A DNA stretch of 10,147 nucleotides, from NCBI GenBank assembly GCA_009699565.1, contig WLNX01000046.1, positions 1-10,147 on the forward strand, given 5' to 3'. This stretch comes from Actinomycetota bacterium (GTDB lineage Bacteria > Actinomycetota > Thermoleophilia > Solirubrobacterales > Solirubrobacteraceae). The notes beneath the pieces were generated by a model, which made no database searches, was not told the DNA's origin, and saw nothing but the letters and a program-made list of their open reading frames with translations. How positions within the stretch are numbered: the first letter of the stretch is position 1; each line of letters begins with the position of its first letter. Shown piece after piece: positions 1-6,730 of this stretch. A program made the translations under genes and the position numbers.

Positions 1-1
1 C

Positions 2-742
2 GCGCTAGCCCGAGACTGGGGTGCCGAGGTAGTCGTGCTGGACGGAAACCCCGGCTTTGGCGCCGCCAACAACGCGGCGCTAAGTTTGGCTCGCGAGCCC
101 GTGAGCGTCCTGCTGAATCCCGATTGCGTGCTGCTCGACGACGGACTCAGCCGCCTGGCCGCGATGGCAGGGACTCGCCGTGCGCTGCTGGCGCCGAGGC
201 TGCTCAACAGCGACGGGAGTCTCCAGCGCAGCGCGCACCCCGTTCCAGGCGGCCTCGACGCGTACGTCGCTGCCGTCACGATCCCCCGGCTCCTACCGCG
301 CCGACTGCGCGAACACTTTGAGCCATACCGCTCAGCAGATGAGATTGAGGTCGGTTGGGTGATCGGCGCCTGCGTCGCTGCGCCTACAAAGCTGCTTCGC
401 GAGCTCGGCCCCTTCGACCCGGAAGACTTTCTCTTTGCCGAGGACATCGACCTCTGCCTTAGGGCCCGGGCCCAGGGAGTGCCGACGATCTTTGAGCCGT
501 CAATCGAGATCGAGCACAGCGGGGGGCACACCAGCAGCGAGCGCCTCGACGCTGCCCGATATGCGCTTCAGGCCGAACGGCGCCGCGAAGTGGTTGAGGC
601 GCAGCTCGGCAGCTCGGCGTTGAAGCGCGACGACCGGGCGCAGGCGCTCACCTTCTCCCTGCGTGCGGCGGCCGGCCGCGACCGTCGGCGCAACCAGATG
701 CTCCTTCGCTCGCTGCGCGTCGCTCAGAACAAGTCCAGCTGA
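2..742 (+). CDS. Family-2 glycosyltransferase (rhamnosyltransferase/WbbL type), 5'-truncated
   Basis: This is a cytoplasmic or membrane-associated inverting GT-A enzyme that would transfer a sugar from a nucleotide donor onto a growing envelope polysaccharide or lipid-linked intermediate. The frame is open to the window edge, and residues before the GTG at nt 35 (ALARDWGAEVVV) continue a normal GT2 nucleotide-binding half, so that GTG is not the start. Visible motifs in order are NPGFGAANN (nt 44-70), LLNPDC (about nt 110-127, the position of the DXD-like metal/nucleotide motif in this subgroup), GWVIGA (about nt 355-372), and FLFAEDIDLCLRARAQG (about nt 430-480) with the ED catalytic-base pair, followed by an IEHSGGHTS segment. 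A charged tail of about 60 residues rich in Arg and Ala follows. The gene converges on the uracil-DNA glycosylase gene and overlaps its 3' end by 19 bp. Donor and acceptor cannot be read from the sequence. The family call is firm; rhamnosyltransferase is only the nearest well-known type. Confidence 0.9.
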   Translation, partial: ALARDWGAEVVVLDGNPGFGAANNAALSLAREPVSVLLNPDCVLLDDGLSRLAAMAGTRRALLAPRLLNSDGSLQRSAHPVPGGLDAYVAAVTIPRLLPRRLREHFEPYRSADEIEVGWVIGACVAAPTKLLRELGPFDPEDFLFAEDIDLCLRARAQGVPTIFEPSIEIEHSGGHTSSERLDAARYALQAERRREVVEAQLGSSALKRDDRAQALTFSLRAAAGRDRRRNQMLLRSLRVAQNKSS

Positions 743-1407
743 GGCGGCTCGTCGGACGGCTCCGATTGCACGACCGGCGGCTTTTCAATGACTGCGGATT
801 CAGGGCTTCTGGGCTGCTCCGGGGTTCCTTCCGCGACCAGCCGTGGAATCTCCGCGAAGTCGCTCTTCAGCAGCTCAAGGTTGGACCGGCGGTAGAGCGC
901 GGCAGCGGGGTGAAAGACCGGCAACAACCACAGGCTCCGCGCACCCACCCGCCGCTGCTCTGGCTTGCCGTGAATCGCTGTGATCCCGCCGTCTTCGCCC
1001 CGAAGCGCCTTTGTCGCGTAGTTGCCCAAGGTCACAAGCACGATCGGCTCAACGAGCTCGACCTGGCGCTCGAGAAAGTGCGCGCAGTTGGCTACCTCCT
1101 CGCGGCGCGGGTCGCGGTTGTCCGGAGGGCGGCACTTGAGCACGTTGGCGATGTAAACCGTCTCGCGCGAAAGCCCGATCTCCGAGAGCAGTTCGTTGAG
1201 CAGCCGCCCTGACGCTCCGGCGAAGGGAACGCCGTCGCGATCCTCTGTCGCGCCAGGGGCTTCCCCGACGAACATCACATCGGCGTCGATCTCGCCGCCA
1301 CCGAAGACAACTTGGATTCGGCTTTCGGCAAGTGAAGAGCAGAGAGAGCAGGCTGCCGCTTGACGGCGCAAGGCCGCCTCCTCATCGCGGCGCTGCTTCA
1401 GCGTCAT
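724..1407 (-). CDS. udg: Family-4 uracil-DNA glycosylase (4Fe-4S) with C-terminal clamp-binding motif
   Basis: This enzyme removes uracil from DNA at the start of base-excision repair. The 227-residue protein has the family-4 layout: Cys20, Cys23, Cys92 and Cys108 (CxxC, then two cysteines 16 apart) as ligands for a [4Fe-4S] cluster; motif GEAPGATED at 48-56 followed by GVPFAGASGRLL; NVLKCRPP at 88-95; LVTLGNYA at 124-131; and the uracil-recognition motif HPAA at 166-169. The catalytic core ends near residue 190. A tail of about 35 residues, rich in Pro, Glu and Ser, leads to the last five residues QLDLF (nt 727-741), which match the bacterial beta-sliding-clamp-binding consensus QL[SD]LF. 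The start codon ATG overlaps the upstream aftD-like stop as ATGA, and GGAG at nt 1417-1420 lies 9 nt upstream. It is therefore probably cotranscribed and translationally coupled with an envelope gene, an odd setting for DNA repair. The 3' end overlaps the convergent GT2 gene. The family call is very secure; in vivo clamp binding is inferred. Confidence 0.94.
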   Translation of the reverse strand: MTLKQRRDEEAALRRQAAACSLCSSLAESRIQVVFGGGEIDADVMFVGEAPGATEDRDGVPFAGASGRLLNELLSEIGLSRETVYIANVLKCRPPDNRDPRREEVANCAHFLERQVELVEPIVLVTLGNYATKALRGEDGGITAIHGKPEQRRVGARSLWLLPVFHPAAALYRRSNLELLKSDFAEIPRLVAEGTPEQPRSPESAVIEKPPVVQSEPSDEPPQLDLF

Positions 1408-4400
1408 CGGCGCAGTCTCCGCGTAACCACCTCTACCACGGCGCCGCCGACAAGGAGCAGCATCGCGGCAACGGCGACCCAGTGGGCTCCAATGTGATGC
1501 AGCGGATAGTCGAAGTTGATCGCCGTCGGGTTGGGGTCGGGATTGAACAAGTAGATGAGAGGAAGCGCGAGGACCGCAGCTGCGGCCAATCCATAAAGCC
1601 AGCCAGCCGCACGCGGGCGACCGGGGGCCCCGTCAGCCTCTCCTGCGGGCGTTAGCGCAACCCGGAATTCCCCGCCGGTCGAAAGCGAGAGTTCTGCGGT
1701 CGGCTCGGCCTTCGGAGCGACCGCAGCCAAGTTGCGGGTCCGCGCACGCCATCCCACCAGCGAGATTACGAGCAGCAGCAGCATCGCGAGCCCCGAGATG
1801 ACGTATGCGATGTTTGCCGCGCGCTGCGGGCCGAAGCGGAAGCTGGCCTGCGCGCAGGCGGAGCCGTTGATTCTCCAACCGTTCGCGAAGCCGTCGATCT
1901 GGCGCGGCTCGCCGAGGTCGCTGCTGTTGCCCGAACGGTCGGTGCATTGAGCGCGCCAGCCCGGCGAGTAGCTCTGGCCGAGGACTAGCCAGCCGGGACC
2001 TCTTAGGGTGACTCGCCCGCTTGGCGACAGCGACGCCGGCGTGGCCGTCGTGGCAATCGGACTCGGCGCAGGGCTGGCAAGTCGCAGCGAGTCAACCGTG
2101 AAGACCGGCCCCGACGAAGCCACGAACAAATTCGAACCCTTGTGAAGGCCCAGCTCAGAGCTTGCGGGGCAGGAACGCAAGTAGAGCTGGGACCCGCTGT
2201 CGAGATCACGCAGATCGCCGCTGAAGGAGAGCTGCGTGGTCGAACCGGAAGAAGAGACCGAGGCGGCACCACAGGCGCTCGAGAAGGCTCCAGCCCGCCG
2301 CGGTGCCACCGTTGCGACCTCTGGGAGCTCCAACCGGGAGACTGCGACCGTCCTCGTTCGCTTCTGTCCGGGCCTGAGCCGGCCGGTTTTCGCTACGCCC
2401 AGGATTGTCACCCGAACTCGCTTCGTTGAGACTTGTGTGGGCAAGGTGACCCAGCCATTAGCTTCTACAGGCAGGTCGAAACCGCCGGTTGACGTCGCGA
2501 CATTCACCCGCGTTGCACGTAGGAAATCGCCGGGGAGTTGAACTATCCGCAGTCGCCGCAGTTGAATCGCGCGCTGCCCGGTCCACTGAATCCAAGGACG
2601 GTTTGTGCTCGCGTACTCAGCGCGCCAGGCAGTCAGCGGCTCGCGGTCGAAAGCTGAGGATGCGCGGTTGATCGGCACGCCCTCGAACCTCGACGAACTC
2701 GAGAACCGATCGCCGGAGCGCAGACCGGAGATTCGGTCCAGCGCGCCATCGGACGCCGAGTCGCTGACGCTCCCCCAGCCGGACGCTAGGAACCGGCGGG
2801 AGACCGGCAGCCGGACGACGCGGCGAATCTCGGACTCGGCGTCGGTGACGTCGAGCGGGCTGATGTTCGAGGCAGGGCCCAGCGGCCTGCCCGTACGCCT
2901 CGGGAAGTCGGCCGTCGCACGCTCCGCGACGACCTCCAATGGAGAATGATTGAGCTTCCGGCCATCCGCAAGGGAGGCCAGCACCGTCGGCATCCTCAAA
3001 GCCTCGACGACGCGAAGCCTCGGGATCCTGATCTCGTCAAAGCCGTTTGCGCTTGGTCCGAAGAACGTCATCCGCCCCGGAACCCGCAGCCTCAGTCGTT
3101 TGGCAGCTACAGCGCGAATGGCGATGCGGTTCCACCCCCGCCGCATCGTGAAACGACGCTCCGGGCCGCCGTTGACGCTGATCAGCACGGTCTTGGTCAC
3201 CGCCCCCTGATCGTTGTGAGGCCGCAGCCCGATCCACGGCAGGTCGGTCGGTCGTTTGAAGTCGAGCTCGATAAAACGCTTGGCGGGATCTTCCTCCTGA
3301 GTCAGCCAGGAGGTATTGAGTTGGCGATCGAGAGCCGCGTAGGGCCGGTGATCCGGCGACAACGCAAAGCCTGCACTGGAGGGCGCGTACAGGCCACTCA
3401 GCCCGCTGTATACGGCAACGGTGCGCGACTGCGCACCACGGCTGGCAAACGGGTTGTAGTCGGGGAAGATGCGATTCAGGGGCTCGTTCGCCCCCATGAC
3501 GGGCCCGCGGTCGTCGAACAGCTTCGAACTGAGTAGGGTCCTGCGGCGATTGGAGTCGGTGAAGCTCAGGGTTGGGTTGTCGGCCAACAGGCGGTCAAAA
3601 TCTCCCTCCGAAAGGTCCGCGGCATAGAAGGCGGCGCGCTGCGGATCCAAAGCCCCAACGCCGGCAAGCGAAATGACGCCGTCGGCGTCGCCGTCGAGCA
3701 CCAGCGGGCGCTCTGCGCTGTGAACCCGGTTGATTCTCGGCAGCGCCGGCACCGGAGCGGCGTAGGCGCGAACCTGCGGCAGCTTGACCGGGAACCCGCC
3801 ACGGTCTCCGGGCGGAGTGAAGGTGCGTACCGGGCCAAAGGTCGCTACCGGAGCCGCGAAGCCCTGCTGGCGCTGGAACTGCTGACTGGCCCGTGCAGGA
3901 TCAAGTGTCTCGCTGCCAATCGGCGATGAGTCGGTGCCGACGAGAACTCTGCCGACACCCATCAGCTGCAGCAACGGCGGGAGCTGCCCAGGGGTCAGCC
4001 GGCCCTGCTGGACGCGCTGGTCAACGCTCTCCAGCAACTGGGCTGCCTGGTCGGCCGCGAGCCGGTCGACCTGATGGACGAGCACCGGCCGCTCGGAGAG
4101 TGCCGGAGCGACTGAGTTTTGTATCTCGCCCCAGCGATACGCACCGTAGAGCTCACCCGGAAGGACCGCCGTGCGCGTGCCGGCCGGTGTCGTCGTCTGC
4201 GCGTTTGCAACGGCGTCGGTCCAGGCTGCCGGGACAGCCCGAAGCGCGAGCCTCGGGGTGATCGCGTTTCCACTCCAGAGCGGCCTGCCCCAAGAGACAA
4301 GGAGCACCAACAGGACGAGAGCGATGAACCCCATGAGCGGCAAGGTCGACCGGGATCGATCGTTGATCAGCAGCCGCATCGTGCGGACGCGGTCAAAGAG

Positions 4401-5585
4401 CGTTCCGAGCCCAACGCCCGCGAGAACGGCAGTCGCGATTGCCGCGAGAGGCGCCGCCTTGTAGGTGGTTCGAATGAACTGGAGCGGACCGGCCTGGTAG
4501 TAGAGATCGACGACTGCGGCGCCGATCCGATTGCTCACGGGGAAGCCCGCAGACATCGCCAGGACCGCCAGTCCGAGAAGAAGCGCGAAGAAGGCGGCAT
4601 AGCGCCAGCGCGGGAAGGCCACGACTGCAGCCAGCGCGGCGAACGGGACAATGAAAGTGGCGAGGATCGTCGGCAGACTCAGCAGATAGCTGATCATGCT
4701 CGGGAACTGCGCCTCGGGGTTCGGGTAGGTGCTGCTGTAAGAGAGCCAGTATCCGAGCGTCCGCAGCGACTCAGAAGCGCTTGCGGTATGAAGGATTGCC
4801 TCTGCGTGTTCGGTATAGGCGAGGTAGTTGGCTCCGTATCGGGCCTGCGCCACCGTTGGAACGATCCACCAGAGAGACGCCACGAGGGTGAGCGCCGCTG
4901 ATCGCCACGCAAGCGAGCAGAGCGCGCGCCATCCGGTGTCCGTAAGCGCCTCAAATATTCCGAGCAGCACAACGCCGACGAGCACCCAGAAGAGCAGCGC
5001 GGCATTGCCTGCACCGCCTGCGACCGTCACCACCATCAGCGCGATCGTCGCGGGAATCGGCCAGGCGGTCGGGGACCTCAGGCCGCGCTGGGTCAGAAGC
5101 AGAAGCCAAGGCAGAAAGGCGAGGGCGACGAGCCAGCCCGTTCCGCGAGTGAACGACACAACGACAAACGGACATGTGATGTAGACGAGACCCGCGATGA
5201 AGCCGGCGCTGGAGCCGGCGGCGGGCCGCACCGCTTCGACCAGCCGCACCGCTCCCCAGGCGGCAATCGCCAGCAGCACGAAAATCCAAAGTCGCTGAAC
5301 GATCCAGGTCGGCAGGCCAACGACGTCGCCGAGCCAGAAGAACGGCCCCATCGGGAAGAGGTAGCCGACGAACTGACTGGCCCCCATGTGGCCAAGATCT
5401 ACCGTCGACGTCCACATCTGCCCCACCCTCGAAAGGAACAGCCCCGGATTCGTAAGCAGCTCGATTCGCGTGTCGGCGTAGAGCGTGTGCGGGCGCTGCC
5501 AGAACGAGAGCAGAAACGCGACTAGACAGAGAGCCAGCGGAGCGGCGAGTCTGCGATCGGCGATCGACTTCCTCATCTGCGCCAC
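1404..5585 (-). CDS. aftD: AftD-like alpha-(1->3)-arabinofuranosyltransferase, GT-C membrane enzyme (DUF3367 type)
   Basis: In mycobacteria AftD (about 1400 residues) is a membrane GT-C enzyme that adds alpha-(1->3) arabinofuranose branches to arabinogalactan and lipoarabinomannan from a decaprenyl-phosphate donor. This 1393-residue protein has the same size and layout. TM1 lies at about 13-29, followed by YADTRIELLTNPG with Asp38 in the first outer loop, then GYLFPMGPFFWLGD and a WIVQRLW segment, all typical of AftD. Further TM helices run to about residue 430. A large extracytoplasmic beta-rich region (about 450-1240) holds two discoidin/F5-8C-like carbohydrate-binding modules, near 730-845 (DRQLNTSW, FIELDF) and 970-1090 (AFDREPLTAW, WIQW). 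A GWLVLGQSYSPGW segment precedes three C-terminal TM helices (about 1250-1272, 1320-1340, 1370-1388). The start is GTG at 5585 rather than the ATG three codons later, because AGGTGG at 5590-5595 fits the GTG. It lies 25 nt after the methyltransferase gene and its stop overlaps the udg start (ATGA). The family call is strong. The donor sugar need not be arabinose in this organism, as no arabinan donor genes are visible. Confidence 0.87.
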   Translation of the reverse strand: MAQMRKSIADRRLAAPLALCLVAFLLSFWQRPHTLYADTRIELLTNPGLFLSRVGQMWTSTVDLGHMGASQFVGYLFPMGPFFWLGDVVGLPTWIVQRLWIFVLLAIAAWGAVRLVEAVRPAAGSSAGFIAGLVYITCPFVVVSFTRGTGWLVALAFLPWLLLLTQRGLRSPTAWPIPATIALMVVTVAGGAGNAALLFWVLVGVVLLGIFEALTDTGWRALCSLAWRSAALTLVASLWWIVPTVAQARYGANYLAYTEHAEAILHTASASESLRTLGYWLSYSSTYPNPEAQFPSMISYLLSLPTILATFIVPFAALAAVVAFPRWRYAAFFALLLGLAVLAMSAGFPVSNRIGAAVVDLYYQAGPLQFIRTTYKAAPLAAIATAVLAGVGLGTLFDRVRTMRLLINDRSRSTLPLMGFIALVLLVLLVSWGRPLWSGNAITPRLALRAVPAAWTDAVANAQTTTPAGTRTAVLPGELYGAYRWGEIQNSVAPALSERPVLVHQVDRLAADQAAQLLESVDQRVQQGRLTPGQLPPLLQLMGVGRVLVGTDSSPIGSETLDPARASQQFQRQQGFAAPVATFGPVRTFTPPGDRGGFPVKLPQVRAYAAPVPALPRINRVHSAERPLVLDGDADGVISLAGVGALDPQRAAFYAADLSEGDFDRLLADNPTLSFTDSNRRRTLLSSKLFDDRGPVMGANEPLNRIFPDYNPFASRGAQSRTVAVYSGLSGLYAPSSAGFALSPDHRPYAALDRQLNTSWLTQEEDPAKRFIELDFKRPTDLPWIGLRPHNDQGAVTKTVLISVNGGPERRFTMRRGWNRIAIRAVAAKRLRLRVPGRMTFFGPSANGFDEIRIPRLRVVEALRMPTVLASLADGRKLNHSPLEVVAERATADFPRRTGRPLGPASNISPLDVTDAESEIRRVVRLPVSRRFLASGWGSVSDSASDGALDRISGLRSGDRFSSSSRFEGVPINRASSAFDREPLTAWRAEYASTNRPWIQWTGQRAIQLRRLRIVQLPGDFLRATRVNVATSTGGFDLPVEANGWVTLPTQVSTKRVRVTILGVAKTGRLRPGQKRTRTVAVSRLELPEVATVAPRRAGAFSSACGAASVSSSGSTTQLSFSGDLRDLDSGSQLYLRSCPASSELGLHKGSNLFVASSGPVFTVDSLRLASPAPSPIATTATPASLSPSGRVTLRGPGWLVLGQSYSPGWRAQCTDRSGNSSDLGEPRQIDGFANGWRINGSACAQASFRFGPQRAANIAYVISGLAMLLLLVISLVGWRARTRNLAAVAPKAEPTAELSLSTGGEFRVALTPAGEADGAPGRPRAAGWLYGLAAAAVLALPLIYLFNPDPNPTAINFDYPLHHIGAHWVAVAAMLLLVGGAVVEVVTRRLRR

Positions 5586-5589
5586 GAAC

Positions 5590-5595
5590 CCACCT
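5590..5595 (-). promoter_or_regulatory. Ribosome binding site of the aftD-like gene
   Basis: Read on the minus strand this is AGGTGG within GAGGTGGG, ending 4 nt before GTG at 5585. The next in-frame ATG, at codon 4, would be about 13 nt away. The site lies in the 25 nt gap after the methyltransferase stop and decides in favour of the GTG start. Confidence 0.55.
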
Positions 5596-5610
5596 CGCTC
5601 GATGCTGAAG

Positions 5611-6195
5611 TCAAGCGCCCGGCTTGACGACGCGTAGTCGGAAGATGACCTCTTCGGGCGTCAGGAGGGTCGCAAAGAAGCGCTCGAAGAAGACCGGCTC
5701 GAGGTTGATCAGGTAGTCGAGCCAGCTGAGAACGGCGAAATTGGAGAAGTGGAAGCGCTTTGACTCGACTGCGAAGCGGGCGGCACTTTGGTAGTTGGTC
5801 CGTCCCTCCAGCTTCCACTTCTCGTAGAAGCGCAGTGGACGGTCGCCCAGCTCTTCGTAGTTGTCGAAGCTGCGGATTCCGAACGGAATTCGGTGGTCCG
5901 GCTCCGAGTAGTACTTGGTGCTGAGGAAGAACGGCACGCGCACCTCGATCAAAGCCCCGTCACGACAGACGCGCCACATCTCGTTGACGACGGAGTTGAA
6001 GTTGCCGAGGTGCTCCATCACGTGCGAAGCGAAGATCTCGTCAAACTGGTTCTCGTCGAACGGCCACGGGTAACTGTTCAGGTCGATAATCTCGTTGCCG
6101 CCGTAGTCGGCGATGTCAACGTTCAGCCACCCCGCTCGAACGTCGGTGTTGCAGCCAAGGTTCAGTCTGGTCAGCTGTGAGCGCTCGTCAGACAC
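5611..6195 (-). CDS. Class I SAM-dependent methyltransferase (Methyltransf_11-like)
   Basis: A cytoplasmic methyltransferase that would transfer a methyl group from S-adenosylmethionine to an unknown acceptor; given the neighbours, a sugar or lipid-linked intermediate is the likely guess. With the GTG start at 6195 the protein has 194 residues. Motif I is LNLGCN at 11-16 (the third position of the usual GCG is Asn), the acidic residue at the end of strand 2 is in NVDIAD (Asp27), and FDEIFASHVMEHL at 51-63 and MWRVCRDGALIEVRVP at 73-88 are the post-I region seen in polysaccharide-locus methyltransferases. The C-terminal half carries many aromatic residues (FHFSNFAVLSWLDYL) and may form the acceptor pocket. 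The frame is open up to an ATG at 6300, but that would overlap gmhB by 113 bp and add 35 Arg/Pro-rich residues with no family resemblance. GTG 6195 overlaps the gmhB end by only 8 bp and has a GGGGTGG just upstream. Substrate unknown; the fold call is secure. Confidence 0.85.
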   Translation of the reverse strand: MSDERSQLTRLNLGCNTDVRAGWLNVDIADYGGNEIIDLNSYPWPFDENQFDEIFASHVMEHLGNFNSVVNEMWRVCRDGALIEVRVPFFLSTKYYSEPDHRIPFGIRSFDNYEELGDRPLRFYEKWKLEGRTNYQSAARFAVESKRFHFSNFAVLSWLDYLINLEPVFFERFFATLLTPEEVIFRLRVVKPGA

Positions 6196-6730
6196 GGGCC
6201 ACCCCAAGAACGAGCCCTGCGGCCGAGGCAAGGTCCGGGACGACGGCCGCGGCATCAGCGTCAACCGTTCCGGCGGGCGCGACGCGAATCGCCTTCGCAC
6301 CGATTCTGCCGGCGGCCTCGATGTCGCTCGGGCTGTCGCCTATGACAACGGACTCGGCGAAGCTGATTGCGGCGTTCTGCGCGCGTGCCTGCTCGAAGAG
6401 GCCGGTTGCAGGCTTACGGCAGTTGCAGCTGCCTTCAAGATGGGGGCAAACCTGGATCTGTTCGATCTGGCCGCCGGCCGCCTCGACCTCGTCGGTCAGG
6501 TGAGCGTGGACCAAATCGAGCGCGCTCGCGTCAATGATTCCCTTGCCCACGCCTTGCTGGTTGGTCACGACCACTACGCGCAGTCCGCTGCGACTGATCT
6601 CGGCGATCGCTTCGATTGCACCGGGCAAGGGTTCGAATTCTTCAACCCCGCCGACGTACTCGCCCTCCGGCAACTTGCGATTGATCACCCCGTCACGGTC
6701 GAGAAAGACGGTGGTCACGGGTGCGCGCAT
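6188..6730 (-). CDS. gmhB: D-glycero-D-manno-heptose 1,7-bisphosphate 7-phosphatase (HAD-IIIA)
   Basis: GmhB removes the 7-phosphate from heptose 1,7-bisphosphate, giving heptose 1-phosphate for nucleotide activation (ADP- or GDP-heptose pathways) in the cytoplasm. The 180-residue length is normal. HAD motif I is FLDRDGVIN at 9-17 with nucleophile Asp11 and acid/base Asp13; motif II is VVTNQ at 54-58; the zinc-binding loop is CPHLEGSCNC at 95-104 (Cys95, His97, Cys102, Cys104), followed directly by CRKPATGL, the substrate-binding Arg-Lys pair of the GmhB/HisB-N group; motif IV is VVIGDSPSDIEAA with Asp132 and Asp136. HisB-N shares the zinc loop, but there is no dehydratase domain or histidine gene nearby, and gmhA lies immediately upstream. 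The start codon overlaps the gmhA stop by 1 nt (TGATG), so translation is probably coupled. The anomer preference (alpha, GDP route, or beta, ADP route) cannot be told by eye. Confidence 0.94.
   Translation of the reverse strand: MRAPVTTVFLDRDGVINRKLPEGEYVGGVEEFEPLPGAIEAIAEISRSGLRVVVVTNQQGVGKGIIDASALDLVHAHLTDEVEAAGGQIEQIQVCPHLEGSCNCRKPATGLFEQARAQNAAISFAESVVIGDSPSDIEAAGRIGAKAIRVAPAGTVDADAAAVVPDLASAAGLVLGVARV
6199..6205 (-). promoter_or_regulatory. Probable ribosome binding site of the methyltransferase gene
   Basis: On the minus strand this reads GGGGTGG, 3 nt before the proposed GTG start at 6195 and inside the last codons of gmhB. The spacing is short, so support is modest, but it agrees with the start chosen from the position of the methyltransferase fold. 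Confidence 0.35.

Noticed and set aside
766..1212. 148-codon plus-strand frame opposite udg
   Set aside because: The opposite strand encodes all four Fe-S cysteines and the family-4 motifs, so this is a shadow.
4119..4901. Long 260-codon open frame on the plus strand, antisense to the aftD-like gene
   Set aside because: It lies wholly opposite a well-supported coding region, and its translation is Arg/Glu/Gly-rich low-complexity sequence with no domain or membrane pattern. High GC content keeps antisense frames open.
5611..6300. Longer methyltransferase model starting at ATG 6300
   Set aside because: It would overlap gmhB by 113 bp and add an Arg/Pro-rich leader outside the fold; GTG 6195 gives an 8 bp overlap and a purine-rich site upstream.
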